Source: CAZFLM01 sp964519955 (GTDB lineage Bacteria; Armatimonadota; Chthonomonadetes; Chthonomonadales; CAJBBX01). From it: DNA of 64,000 nt. The notes below the pieces were generated by a model. The model was not told where the DNA came from. It was given only the letters and a program-made list of their open reading frames with translations, and searched no databases. The position numbers were made by a program, and so were the translations under genes. The first letter of the stretch is position 1, and every line of letters begins with the position of its first letter. Below, piece by piece: positions 1-8,918 of the stretch. The DNA is taken from the NCBI GenBank assembly GCA_964519955.1, contig CAZFLM010000009.1, positions 1 through 64,000 on the forward strand, read 5' to 3'.

Positions 1-217
1 CATGGTTGATCCCCACCCCCACAAGATTAATTAACCCCAGGCCCGGGTGCAGGCGGTGCAAAACCAGGTTCGGGGGCAGCAAAAAACCCCCCCCCCACAG
101 CAGGCCCCCCAGGCCCCGCAACACACCACCCGCCCCCCACACACCCCCTTCTTGTGGACGTGTGTTGGGCCGCCCGTCGGCGGCCAACCACGTCGATCCA
201 CCTCTCGCTTACCGAAC
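1..217. other. Low-complexity non-coding stretch at window start
   Basis: This stretch contains several long C and A homopolymers (about 65-150) and no reading frame with a ribosome-binding site. Its composition is unlike the rest of the window. It lies downstream of the first flagellin gene. Apart from a terminator-like hairpin near 164-188 I see nothing in it. It may be a contig edge with sequencing noise. Confidence 0.5.
164..188 (-). terminator. Terminator-like hairpin after flagellin 1
   Basis: An inverted repeat, GTTGGGCCGCC / GGCGGCCAAC with one bulged G and a 4-nt loop, lies about 30 nt past the flagellin stop on the minus strand. No clear T-tract follows, so factor-independent termination is only inferred. 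Confidence 0.35.
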
Positions 218-1711
218 CTAGCCTTGCAGGAGGCTCAGAGCCAACTGAGACGACTGGTTCGCCTGGGCCAGGACCGAGGTACCCGCCTGCTCCAGGATCT
301 GGTTCTTGGTCAGCTTCGTGACTTCTTGTGCCATATTCGTGTCGCGAATCTGCGACTCCGAAGCGGACAGGTTCTCGACGCCGATCCCCAGATAGTTGAC
401 CGTGCTGTCGAGGGTGTTCTTCTGGAACGACCCCATCTCGGCGCGCAGCACGGAGATCTGGCTGATCGCCTCGTCCACCACCTTCATCGCGTTGGCCGCG
501 CCGGTGGCGGTGGTCACATCGATGGTCCTCAGCGTAGTGCCGGCGATCGCCGTGGTGCCCAGGTTGACCGACTGCACGTTGCCCAGCCCGATCGAGACGT
601 ACTGCCCGGCGTTGGAGCCGATCTGGAACTGCAGCGCGGTCGCTGTGACGGACGCGATGGTGCGGTCGCCTGTCGAGTTGCCGGCCTCAGTCAACAGCAC
701 ACTGTTGCCGTACTGGTCAGTCATCCGGAGGCCGGAGTCGCTGGACGACTGGCCGCCGGTGAACGTGGTGGTGATCTCGGTCACCACGTTGTTCGAGAGC
801 ACCATGCCGCGGACGTGAGCCACAGCGTTGACGCCCGACACGCTCGTCGCGTTCGATGCGCCGAACAGCACCGTGGCGCTCTCCGCTTCCACGATCTGGA
901 AGTTCGCGCCGTAGTTCTGCTGCCGCAGGACAACCGATCCGGAACCGTTGGCGCTGCTGAAGAAGGCCGATACGCCCGTGACGCTCGCCAGGTTGTTGAT
1001 CTTGTTGATGAGCGTCTGAACCGTGTCGGATCCGGCGACGGTGATGGACTGGCCGTTGATGACCACCGTGCCGCCGGCGCCAGTCGTGGTGCCGTTCACC
1101 GACGAGATCAGCGACGACACCGATGCGTAGGTCGCACCGTTCGAGTGGTAGGCGAGCGCCCGCTCGGCCGTCGTCTGCACACTCACGGTGATCTGGCCGC
1201 TCTGCGTCGCAAGCCCGCCCAACGTGCCGCCCAGATAGATGCCGGCCACGTCGGTGGTATCGATGACCGTCGCGATGATGCCGGACGTGCCGTCCAGAAG
1301 TCGCTTGGTTCCGAACTGGGTCTGAGTCGCAATGCGGTCGATGCTGGCGATTGCGGATTGGATCTGCGTCTGGTCGGCCTGGACTGCCTTCTGGTCGTTC
1401 ACACCCGAGTTGGCGGCGTGGACAGACAGGGTGCGAATGGACCGCAGCAGCGAGTTGATCTCGGAAAGGCCGCCCTCGGCGGTCTTCATCAGGTTGTTGG
1501 CATCCTGCGAGTTCGCGATGGCCTGATTGAGACCATCGATCTGGGACCGCAGGCCCTCCGAGATGATGAGGCCGGCCGGGTCGTCGGCCGCGTTGTTGAT
1601 GCGCAGGCCCGAAGACAGGCGCTCGATCGACGTCGACACCGAGCTGCTCGTATTCTCCAGATTGCGGAGAGCAGTCATCGCGGTGACGTTGGTGTTGATC
1701 CGCAGGCTCAT
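218..1711 (-). CDS. Flagellin (paralogue 1)
   Basis: Flagellar filament subunit of 497 residues. The N-terminus (MSLRINTNVTAM, then RLSSGLRINNAADDPAG at about 31-47) and the C-terminus (about 400-497, ending QANQSSQLALSLL) are the conserved D0/D1 helices. Residues about 214-280 form a flagellin IN motif (VVINGQSITV...INKINN) in the surface-exposed central part. The ATG at 1711 is preceded by AAGGAGGAG. A sigma-28-type promoter lies about 140 nt upstream, so expression is probably late-class flagellar. The gene sits in tandem with a second flagellin of exactly the same length. An in-frame upstream ATG at 1771 is less likely because it would add a 20-residue tail before the invariant flagellin N-terminus. 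Confidence 0.97.
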   Translation of the reverse strand: MSLRINTNVTAMTALRNLENTSSSVSTSIERLSSGLRINNAADDPAGLIISEGLRSQIDGLNQAIANSQDANNLMKTAEGGLSEINSLLRSIRTLSVHAANSGVNDQKAVQADQTQIQSAIASIDRIATQTQFGTKRLLDGTSGIIATVIDTTDVAGIYLGGTLGGLATQSGQITVSVQTTAERALAYHSNGATYASVSSLISSVNGTTTGAGGTVVINGQSITVAGSDTVQTLINKINNLASVTGVSAFFSSANGSGSVVLRQQNYGANFQIVEAESATVLFGASNATSVSGVNAVAHVRGMVLSNNVVTEITTTFTGGQSSSDSGLRMTDQYGNSVLLTEAGNSTGDRTIASVTATALQFQIGSNAGQYVSIGLGNVQSVNLGTTAIAGTTLRTIDVTTATGAANAMKVVDEAISQISVLRAEMGSFQKNTLDSTVNYLGIGVENLSASESQIRDTNMAQEVTKLTKNQILEQAGTSVLAQANQSSQLALSLLQG

Positions 1712-1848
1712 GGGACTTATCTCCTCCTTGAATTCCCCGGGGCTCCCGCGGCAGCGCCGGGGAGGCACCACGTCCCGGCTTCCCGCCGGAACGGTTGGTC
1801 ATGGAGAACACTCCTGGTCGTACTACCAGTGTCTTCCCCACGCACGCA

Positions 1849-1876
1849 TTATCGGAGAGCCAAGGACGGAACTTTA
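1849..1876 (-). promoter_or_regulatory. Sigma-28 (FliA)-type promoter for flagellin 1
   Basis: Read on the minus strand: TAAAGTTC, 12 nt, TCCGATAA. The enterobacterial FliA consensus is TAAAGTTT-N11-GCCGATAA. Fourteen of 16 element bases match with one extra spacer base. The implied 5' UTR is about 130 nt. Confidence 0.8.
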
Positions 1877-1936
1877 GAAGGTCCCACAAACTGTTATCAC
1901 ATCGACCTAAGCGCGCAGTCTCCTTTCGGAGGTGGT

Positions 1937-1966
1937 GCCCGGCCGCCGATCGCTCGACGGCCGGGC
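1937..1966 (-). terminator. Hairpin after flagellin 2
   Basis: A perfect 9-bp inverted repeat, GCCCGGCCG / CGGCCGGGC, with a 12-nt loop lies 20 nt past the stop of the second flagellin and upstream of the flagellin 1 promoter. There is no T-tract. Confidence 0.5.
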
Positions 1967-1986
1967 TGAACGGCTCGTACTACCGA

Positions 1987-3480
1987 CTAGCCGAGAAGGC
2001 TCAGGGCCAACTGGGACGACTGGTTCGCCTGGGCCAGAACCGAGGTGCCTGCCTGCTGCAGGATCTGGTTCTTCGTGAGCTTCGTCACTTCGCTGGCCAT
2101 ATCGGTATCGCGGATCTGCGACTCCGATGCGGACAGGTTCTCGATGCCGATCCCCAGATAGCGCTCGGTGCTGTCCAGGGTGTTCTTCTGGAAAGCGCCC
2201 ATCTGCGCGCGAGAGACGGAGACCTGCTGGATTGCCTCGTCGATGACCTTGATGGCTTCGTTCGCGCCAGTCGCCGTCGTCACATCGATGTTCGCCAGGC
2301 TCGTAACGCTGGACGATGCGGTCGTTCCCAACCGGTTCGTCTGGGCGTTGCCGAGGCCGATGCTGACGAACTGCCCGGCGTTCGCGCCAACCTGGAACTG
2401 CAGGGCCTGAGAGGTCACCGTAGCCACGTCATGGGCGCCCGTCGCGTTCCCCGCCTCAGTCAACAGCACACTGTTGCCGTACTGGTCGCTGAGCCGCAGG
2501 CCGGAGTCCGAAGTGCCCTGGCCGCCGTTGAAGGTCGACGTTACAGTCGTGGTGACGTTGTTCACGCTCACCGAAGCGGACACTAGCGCCACCGCGTTCG
2601 TGCCGGCAACGCTCGTCGAGTTGGCCGAACCGAGCACCAGGTTCGCGCTCTCGTTCGAGATGATGCGGAAGTTCGCGCCGTAGCTCTGCTGCCGCAGGAC
2701 GATCGAACCGGACCCATTGGCCGAGCTGAACGCCGCGCTCACCCCGGTCACGCTGGTCAGGTTGTTGATCTTGTTCACGAGCGACTGAACCGTATCGGAC
2801 CCGTTGACCGTGATGGACTGGCCGTTGATGACCACCGTGCCGCCGGCGCCCGTCGTGGTGCCGTTGACTGAGGAGATCAGCGAACTCACGCTGGCATAGG
2901 TCGCGCCGCTGGACGAGAAAGCCTCGGCCCGGGTCGCGGTCGTGGTCACACTCACGTTGACCGTACCGCTCAGCGTCGCCTGGTTGTTGAACGTGCCGCC
3001 GATATTGATGCCGGTCACGCGGCTGGTGTCGATGACAGTCGCCTGAACGCCCGACGTTCCATCCAGGAGGCGCTTCGTGCCGAACTGGGTCTGCGTGGCG
3101 ATGCGGTCGATGCTCGCGAGGGCGGAAGTGATCTGGGTCTGGTCGGCCTGCGTGGCCGCAGCGTCGTTGACGCCGCTGTTGGCCGCATGCACGGCAAGGG
3201 TGCGGACCGACCGCAGCAGGGAGTTGATCTCGGAGAGGCCGCCTTCAGCGGTCTTGATCAGGTTGTTCGCTTCCTGGGAGTTCGACACCGCCTGATTCAG
3301 GCCGTCGATCTGAGCCCGGAGGCCCTCGGAGATAATGAGGCCGGCCGGGTCGTCAGCAGCACGGTTGATCCGCAGACCCGACGACAGGCGCTCAATCGAT
3401 GTCGACACCGAGCTGCTCGTCTGAGACAGATTCTTCAGAGCGTTCATCGCGGTGACGTTGGTGTTAATTCGCATGCTCAT
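1987..3480 (-). CDS. Flagellin (paralogue 2)
   Basis: Second filament subunit, also 497 residues. It has the same D0/D1 ends (MSMRINTNVTAMNALKN at the start, QANQSSQLALSLLG at the end) and the same central IN motif. The two proteins differ mostly in the exposed middle part. The ATG at 3480 follows AAGGAGGAG with good spacing; an ATG two codons later is also possible. The upstream region holds at best a degenerate sigma-28-like element (AAAAGTAC...GCGCAAAT near 3610-3635), so the two paralogues may be expressed differently. A 41-nt block is identical in the two genes (2810-2850 and 1041-1081), consistent with recent duplication or gene conversion. Confidence 0.97.
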   Translation of the reverse strand: MSMRINTNVTAMNALKNLSQTSSSVSTSIERLSSGLRINRAADDPAGLIISEGLRAQIDGLNQAVSNSQEANNLIKTAEGGLSEINSLLRSVRTLAVHAANSGVNDAAATQADQTQITSALASIDRIATQTQFGTKRLLDGTSGVQATVIDTSRVTGINIGGTFNNQATLSGTVNVSVTTTATRAEAFSSSGATYASVSSLISSVNGTTTGAGGTVVINGQSITVNGSDTVQSLVNKINNLTSVTGVSAAFSSANGSGSIVLRQQSYGANFRIISNESANLVLGSANSTSVAGTNAVALVSASVSVNNVTTTVTSTFNGGQGTSDSGLRLSDQYGNSVLLTEAGNATGAHDVATVTSQALQFQVGANAGQFVSIGLGNAQTNRLGTTASSSVTSLANIDVTTATGANEAIKVIDEAIQQVSVSRAQMGAFQKNTLDSTERYLGIGIENLSASESQIRDTDMASEVTKLTKNQILQQAGTSVLAQANQSSQLALSLLG

Positions 3481-3868
3481 TCTGCAGTCTCCTCCTTGAT
3501 GTCTCGGCGGCGCCCCATCGGGCCCAAACGCCGAACAGGCAGCCGGCATCCGACCGGCACATGGGCCTTGTTCCACGCCGGCCCTCGCCTTTGAGAGACT
3601 ATTTGCGCCGAATCCCCAGTACTTTTCACCGGGCCCGCGAAGCCGCGAACTGGAAACCATGCGAACCCGCCGACCGTCTAGTCAGGTGTCGTCGATCGCC
3701 GCAGGGCCGCGCAGTGTGCGATATCGCGCGGGCCGCAGGAAGTCGGCGCAGAATCGTCGAAGAAATGGCCGGGATTCGCGTAGAACAGGTGTCACGCGGC
3801 GACCGGCCTATCGTTCAGATCCGTATCGGGACGCTTCCGCGCCTGAACTGCCGATTGGGAGGCAGCGA
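3481..3868. other. Intergenic region between divergent flagellin 2 and sigma/TPR genes
   Basis: 388 nt separate the two divergent starts. The region must hold promoters for both. I see only a weak sigma-28-like match on the minus strand near 3610-3635 and no convincing sigma-70 box on the plus strand. There is no supported small gene. Confidence 0.4.
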
Positions 3869-5404
3869 GTGAGCGCAATACGAATGGCCGGGATTGTGAA
3901 GGCTGCACCGCCGGGGTCCGAAGCGGACCTCGTTGCGGCTGCCGAAGCGATTCTGCGTCGCTACGGTCCACGGGCCGTCACGCTGCTGACGTCGCCGCGC
4001 GCCGGAGCCGAGACGCATGGCTCAGCCCGCCTCAGCGCCAACGACTGCTACGTCGCGCTCGAGGAGGCCTGCCGCAAGACCGCGCGCGTGGCGGTGCGAC
4101 GCTATCGCGATGCGCGCCGGGACGCCGCGGTGCCGTTCGATGAGGCGCTCGACGGCCTCTTCCCGGACCCCGTGGCATACCTGGCTCGGGCCATCAAGTC
4201 CGTCGTCAGCGACGAAGCCCGCACCGCGCGCCGAACCGTGGATACCGTATCCCTGGAGCTTCCGGTCGGCCCTGCCGACTCGGAGTCGCCGCTGCATCTG
4301 GGCGACATGCTCGCGGAGACCCGGTCGCCGCGGATGCCCGAGGCGGCGCTGGTCGAGAAGTCGGAGAAGCAGGAGTTCCGCAGCGCGCTCCGCCATGCGC
4401 TCTCGGCGATACCGCCCAGTTACCTGAGCGCGCTGGCGCGGGACGTCGCCCGAGAGCGGCAGCGGGAGCACGGTGCGTCGTTCTCGCCGGAGTCGGATCG
4501 CGATCGGCAGACGCTCTGCCGCGCGCGCGCGGCGCTCACGCGCGTAATCCAGTCCGAATGCGGCGAGGACAACCCGTTCGTCCATCTCCTTCTGCAGCGA
4601 AGGAACGGTCGCGTGCGACAGAAGCCCCAACCCAGCGCCAGATGGACCGGCGAACGCCAGGAGGTGCTCTTCCGCCGTCTCATGGAGACGTCGTGGGCGC
4701 GCCGGGCTGTCGAGCGCGAGGACGGCGGGGTAGACGAAGCCATCGTCAACGATGTCAGCAGCGCCTCGCCGGTGGCGCCGCCGTCGCCTGAGCTGCGCCA
4801 GACGATGCGGGTGCTGGACCTCTACACGGTCGATCGCCCCACGCCGCAGTCCGAGGAAGCGCGCCGGTACTACGACAGCGCTCGCGCCCTGCGCCAGGCC
4901 GGCAAGCTGGCCGAGGCCCTGCAGGCGTACAAGACGTGCTACGACGCCGAGCCCACCTTCATCGAGGCGCTCAACGAAGTCGGCATCATGCACAGCCAGC
5001 TCGGCAACCTGCGCGATGCCCTGAAGGTCTACCTGAGCATCATCGACCGCAACGCGCCCGGCGATCACATCTACATCGCGGCCACCAACGCCGCCGACAT
5101 CTACCTGACGTGGTTCGACACCGGCCGCAATCGGGAGCGCAACATCGAGCTGGCCATCAAGTACGCGCAGATCGCGATGCACAAGCCCACCCCGATGCGA
5201 GCCTGCAATATGATCCTGGCCTACGCCAAGGATCGCTACTACGACGACGCCCGTAACGTGCTGACGCACGTTCTGACATCGAACTTGCCCGCCTGCCCGG
5301 CAGAGAAGTTCCTGCAGACGCTCTTCCAGATCCGAGACAAAGACCTGGTGGAGTGGTGGAGCTGGTTGGACGAAGCAATGGCAGCGGAGGAGAGCCGGCA
5401 ATGA
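3869..5404 (+). CDS. Sigma-70-like / TPR fusion regulator
   Basis: A 511-residue soluble protein of two parts. The N-terminal 250 or so residues look like a divergent ECF-type sigma factor: a helical region (YVALEEACRKTARVAVRRY, AYLARAIKSVVSDEARTARR), then a region-4-like segment (RSALRHALSAIPPSYLSALARDVARE ... RARAALTRVIQSE). The C-terminal 190 or so residues are TPR-like helices (ARRYYDSARALRQAGKLAEALQAYKTCYDAEPTFIEALNEVGIMH). I chose the GTG at 3869 because GGGAGG lies just upstream; an ATG at 3884 is the alternative. The stop overlaps the start of an exported peptide gene (ATGA). I infer a regulator whose TPR part senses a partner, possibly that peptide. Sigma activity is not proven, because the promoter-reading regions are weakly conserved. 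Confidence 0.75.
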   Translation: MSAIRMAGIVKAAPPGSEADLVAAAEAILRRYGPRAVTLLTSPRAGAETHGSARLSANDCYVALEEACRKTARVAVRRYRDARRDAAVPFDEALDGLFPDPVAYLARAIKSVVSDEARTARRTVDTVSLELPVGPADSESPLHLGDMLAETRSPRMPEAALVEKSEKQEFRSALRHALSAIPPSYLSALARDVARERQREHGASFSPESDRDRQTLCRARAALTRVIQSECGEDNPFVHLLLQRRNGRVRQKPQPSARWTGERQEVLFRRLMETSWARRAVEREDGGVDEAIVNDVSSASPVAPPSPELRQTMRVLDLYTVDRPTPQSEEARRYYDSARALRQAGKLAEALQAYKTCYDAEPTFIEALNEVGIMHSQLGNLRDALKVYLSIIDRNAPGDHIYIAATNAADIYLTWFDTGRNRERNIELAIKYAQIAMHKPTPMRACNMILAYAKDRYYDDARNVLTHVLTSNLPACPAEKFLQTLFQIRDKDLVEWWSWLDEAMAAEESRQ

Positions 5405-5568
5405 GCACCCTAACCAACCTCAAGCGATATCTGCTCGTTGGCCTGATGGCCGTCACTTTGGCCACCTCGGTCGTGCAGACGGCTGCGGCCGTGATCGCGC
5501 CCGAGTCGCCGAAGACGATCCAGTGCGGCGGGCCGAAGAACGATTCCGGCCAGGAGACGCACGGCTAG
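5401..5568 (+). CDS. Small exported peptide precursor (55 aa), overlapping the sigma/TPR gene
   Basis: A 55-residue protein starts at an ATG that overlaps the previous stop by 4 nt (ATGA). A good ribosome-binding site (GGAGGAG) lies inside the upstream gene, so the two are probably translationally coupled. Residues 1-9 are basic/polar and about 10-30 are hydrophobic (YLLVGLMAVTLATSVVQTAAA), ending in an A-x-A-type signal peptidase site. The mature part would be about 25 residues, beginning near VIAPESPK and containing one Cys. The layout resembles Rap-Phr and related TPR-receptor/peptide pairs, but I recognise no family. It could also be a small membrane-anchored anti-sigma or accessory peptide. 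Confidence 0.7.
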   Translation: MSTLTNLKRYLLVGLMAVTLATSVVQTAAAVIAPESPKTIQCGGPKNDSGQETHG

Positions 5569-5601
5569 CCTCTAGCGTTGCCCATAGTGACGCAAGCAGC
5601 G

Positions 5602-5637
5602 ACGGGCTGCCTCCGGCATGGTGCCGAGGCGGCCCGT
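5602..5637 (+). terminator. Terminator-like hairpin
   Basis: An imperfect inverted repeat, ACGGGCTGCCTCCGGCA / TGCCGAGGCGGCCCGT, lies about 35 nt after the small peptide gene. It has no T-tract. Confidence 0.4.
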
Positions 5638-5768
5638 TGCCGTGCCGGGCCAACCTTCGGTAGACGCATCAGTCCATCATCGGCCACAATGATCCCAGAG
5701 CCCGGCGGCAGCCCCCAGCAAGCGCTCGCACCGAAGCGCAGCGGCCTGCCCATCCCAAGGACAAGCGC

Positions 5769-7760
5769 ATGCGCACACGCTCGTTGCCGTCTCTGCTCCT
5801 CGCACTCGTCCCCGCCCTGACGCCCGTCACCTCACAGGCAAGCGAGCAGTACCAGAGCAGGCGCATCGCGTCCGTCCGGGCCTCGGCAACGCCTACCATC
5901 GACGGCGACATCTCCGATCCCGTCTGGGCGACGGCGGCTCGCGCCGACACGTTCATCGACCGCAACCGCGGACTGCCGGCCGCCGACCAGACCACCTGCC
6001 TGCTCCTCTACGACAACACCTACATCTATGTCGCGTTCGACTGCAAGGACACGCAGCCCGACGCTATCGTGGCGCGTGAGACCGTGCGTGACAGCCTCTA
6101 CACCGGAGCCGGTGAGACCGACGACCGCGTCGACGTGCGCTTCGACCCGTTCCGCTCCCACCGCACGAGCGACTCCGCGTCCTTCTCGGTGAACGCCATC
6201 GGCACGCCGTCCGCCTCCCTCGCGGGGGGAAGGGCGGGCAAGCTGGAGTGGAAGGGCGACTGGATCGCCGCGGCCAGGAAGACCCACGATGGATGGACCG
6301 CGGAGATGCGCATCCCCTGGGCCATCATCAATTACCCGGTCGGCGCCGAGAAGATCGATGTCGGCTTGAACATGACCCGCTACCAGAACCGCACGCAGAT
6401 CGACAGCGTGTGGAGCGACACTGGCCCGGAGCGCTTCCTCGAACGCCAGGGCACCTGGCTCAACGTCGACGTGCCGCGGACGGCGTTTCGTCCCTCGCTC
6501 TCTCTGCTGCCGTACCTCTTGCCCACGCTGGAGCGCTCGGACGCCTCGCTGAAGTCCGGCATGGATGCCCGGTACACCCTGACGCCGGAGCTGACCGCCG
6601 TCGGCACGGTGAACCCCGACTTCGGCACCATCGAGGGGGCCATCGAGGGCATTCAGTTCAGCCGGAGCGAACGGTGGATCGAGGAGCGTCGCCCCTTCTT
6701 CCTTGATGGCGGCGACACCATCTCGACCGGGGGCAACTACGGCAGCCTGTTCTACGCAAACCGCATCCGCTCGTTCGACGCCGGAGCGAAGCTGTACGGC
6801 AAGCTGACGCCCACCACCACCATGGGGCTCCTCTCCACGATGGACTTCGGCCACCGGTACGACACGGTGATGCACCTGCGGCGCGACTTCTCCGCCACGG
6901 GCGGCATGGGCTTCTTCCTGATGAACAAGACGGCCGATGGCGACGACAACAGCGTGGTCGCGGCGAGCGGCCACCAGCGGTTCGGCAAGGTGACCGTCGA
7001 GGGGCAAGCAGGCCTCTCCGGAGGCAAGGACGCCGGCGGCGGCATGGGGACGCTCGACCTGTACTACCAGGACAAGAACCACTTCACCGATCTCTCATGG
7101 ACACATGTCGACGCCCGCTTCCGAGTCGCCGACGGCTATGTGCCGTACAAGGACTGGCACGGTCTGTCGCTCTACCACGAATGGACAACGCCGTGGCGCC
7201 ACGGGCGGCTGCGCCAGTTCCACATGGAAGCGCAGGGGCTGTACCTCTGGCACCTGAGCGGAGCGCCGTTCCGGCGCCAGGTGTTCCTCGAGGCGGCCAT
7301 CGAGACGCGCGACGACTGGCGCATCCGCGTCGCGGGCCAGCACAACTGGTTCGACGCCAGCACGGACTCCTCGCTGAGCGCCACCATCACCAGAGGGATC
7401 ACCAACCGCTTCCGCCGAATAGGCATATCGGTGGAGGATGGCAAGGTCGACCAGAGCCGGATGACCTTCATCGGGCCGTTTGCCAGCGTGCGCACGCTCG
7501 ACAAGCTCGACATCTCGTACAGCGGGTCGCTGCTGAACCTGCAAGGGCAATCCCAGCAGCACATCGCCACCTTCACGTATGAGTTCTCGCCCGTGCGCTC
7601 GCTCGGGGGCCGCGTCGTCGTGTGGGACGGCGACACGAACTGGTATGTGTCGTACCGCCACTCCGGCGCCAAGGGCACCGAGACGTACCTCATTGTGGGA
7701 GACCCGAACGCTCGCACGTTCGAGGAGCAGCTCTCCATGAAGCTGGTGTTCGCGATCTGA
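5769..7760 (+). CDS. Outer-membrane DUF5916-type protein with CBM9-like N-terminus
   Basis: A 663-residue exported protein. A signal peptide (residues 1-25, ending TSQAS) is followed by a CBM9-like beta-sandwich at about 30-225 (ATPTIDGDISDPVWATAARADTF, then FDCKDTQPDAIVARE and WTAEMRIPWAIINY). The rest matches the DUF5916 pattern (TPELTAVGTVNPDFGTIEG, ERRPFFLDGGDTI) and is rich in alternating aromatic strands, consistent with an outer-membrane beta-barrel of 16 or more strands. Family members are often linked to carbohydrate or peptide handling at the cell surface, but the substrate is unknown. The gene stands alone, 60 nt before the next plus-strand gene. Confidence 0.85.
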   Translation: MRTRSLPSLLLALVPALTPVTSQASEQYQSRRIASVRASATPTIDGDISDPVWATAARADTFIDRNRGLPAADQTTCLLLYDNTYIYVAFDCKDTQPDAIVARETVRDSLYTGAGETDDRVDVRFDPFRSHRTSDSASFSVNAIGTPSASLAGGRAGKLEWKGDWIAAARKTHDGWTAEMRIPWAIINYPVGAEKIDVGLNMTRYQNRTQIDSVWSDTGPERFLERQGTWLNVDVPRTAFRPSLSLLPYLLPTLERSDASLKSGMDARYTLTPELTAVGTVNPDFGTIEGAIEGIQFSRSERWIEERRPFFLDGGDTISTGGNYGSLFYANRIRSFDAGAKLYGKLTPTTTMGLLSTMDFGHRYDTVMHLRRDFSATGGMGFFLMNKTADGDDNSVVAASGHQRFGKVTVEGQAGLSGGKDAGGGMGTLDLYYQDKNHFTDLSWTHVDARFRVADGYVPYKDWHGLSLYHEWTTPWRHGRLRQFHMEAQGLYLWHLSGAPFRRQVFLEAAIETRDDWRIRVAGQHNWFDASTDSSLSATITRGITNRFRRIGISVEDGKVDQSRMTFIGPFASVRTLDKLDISYSGSLLNLQGQSQQHIATFTYEFSPVRSLGGRVVVWDGDTNWYVSYRHSGAKGTETYLIVGDPNARTFEEQLSMKLVFAI

Positions 7761-7820
7761 CGCAGCATTCGCCGCGACCGTGCCCACGGAGCTTCGGCTC
7801 GGCCGCCAAGGAGGACACCG

Positions 7821-8897
7821 ATGTCCACGATGCCGGGCGCCGCGCCCGCCGAACTCATCCGCCACGACTTCCACGCGCTCGATGCCAGGGAGACCCTGCG
7901 CACCACGTGGCCTATCGAGGAGATGCTGCTCCTGCAGTCGGTCCAGGGCCGCGCGCACGCCGGGCACGGCATGTTCCGCGGGCGCCGCTACCCCAACACG
8001 ACCTGCGAGGACGTAACCCGCGCGATGCGCCTGGACCCAACGGCCATCACCGTCGCCCGCCAGGACCTCATCGACTCGATCGCCGACTACGCGAACCGCG
8101 TGATCCTGGGCCTCCATCCCCCTGCCCTCCTCGACAACGACCACAGCCCGCTCCTGGGCATCAGCTCGCTCCGGTTCGTCCGCGTCGATGCGGCGGATGT
8201 GGTGCGCGGCCTCTACCTGGGCGGCCTGCGCGACGACAGCGAGCTGAGGCAGGAGGTGGAGAAGGAGCGCGGCATCGAGCTGGGCGGCGGCCAGGGCTAC
8301 CACGTGGACTACCAGCGCATGCGCGCTCTGGGGCTCAACGCGGACGAGCTGGCGATGGGCGAGTGGGCGGGCAGCATCGACCGATTCCGCCGCGAAGGGC
8401 TCATTGTAAGCGCCGAGGAGTCGCACCGCCCCGGCGTCGTGTACCAGTACATCCGGCACCGGAGAGGGCCAGGCGCCAGCGACGACGCCGCTATCGTGGC
8501 CGCCGGCATGCGCTGGAACCTGGGAGTTGCCGTGGGCGTGTTCTTCGCGGACGCCATCGACACCGTGGAGAAGTATGTCCCGTCGTACCGCGACCAGGAC
8601 AAGGAGCTGTCGCTGGACATCCAGCGGCGTTGGCCGGACCTGCGCATGACCCGCGAGGACGCCAAGACGCTGGCCTACCTCGCCGCGACGCCAGTGGACC
8701 GGCAGGACCAGACGCCCGACAGCTCGCTCCGGCACCTGCTCGCCGTCGATCGCCGCCTCGACCTCTGCCCCATCGAAGCCCACCTGCTCGCCGTCGAGGG
8801 CATCCCCACGCCGGATATCGGCCTGGGCCACGAGCGGACTCCGAGCGGCAAGTTCCACGCGTGGGTCCGAGGCCGGGTGGACAGCCTGATGGGGTAA
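7821..8897 (+). CDS. Hypothetical protein, 358 aa
   Basis: I do not recognise this family. The ATG at 7821 follows AAGGAGG with ideal spacing. The protein is soluble, with no signal peptide or membrane segment, and is rich in charged helical stretches (DDSELRQEVEKERGIELGGG, DLRMTREDAKTLAYLAATP). Two short hydrophobic patches (VILGLHPPALL, GVAVGVFFADAI) are compatible with a globular enzyme core. It converges with the HD-GYP/GGDEF gene, with only 21 nt between the stops. Normal codon use and the strong ribosome-binding site make it a real gene. No function is assigned. Confidence 0.8.
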   Translation: MSTMPGAAPAELIRHDFHALDARETLRTTWPIEEMLLLQSVQGRAHAGHGMFRGRRYPNTTCEDVTRAMRLDPTAITVARQDLIDSIADYANRVILGLHPPALLDNDHSPLLGISSLRFVRVDAADVVRGLYLGGLRDDSELRQEVEKERGIELGGGQGYHVDYQRMRALGLNADELAMGEWAGSIDRFRREGLIVSAEESHRPGVVYQYIRHRRGPGASDDAAIVAAGMRWNLGVAVGVFFADAIDTVEKYVPSYRDQDKELSLDIQRRWPDLRMTREDAKTLAYLAATPVDRQDQTPDSSLRHLLAVDRRLDLCPIEAHLLAVEGIPTPDIGLGHERTPSGKFHAWVRGRVDSLMG

Positions 8898-8918
8898 CGG
8901 GAGAGCGGGCGGGGGCCG

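Noticed and set aside
47..1969. Long plus-strand frame over the first flagellin gene
   Set aside because: It is a shadow of the flagellin coding strand, with a composition typical of antisense frames.
3592..3640. Sigma-28 promoter for flagellin 2
   Set aside because: The match (AAAAGTAC...GCGCAAAT, 10-nt spacer) is too poor to list as a feature.
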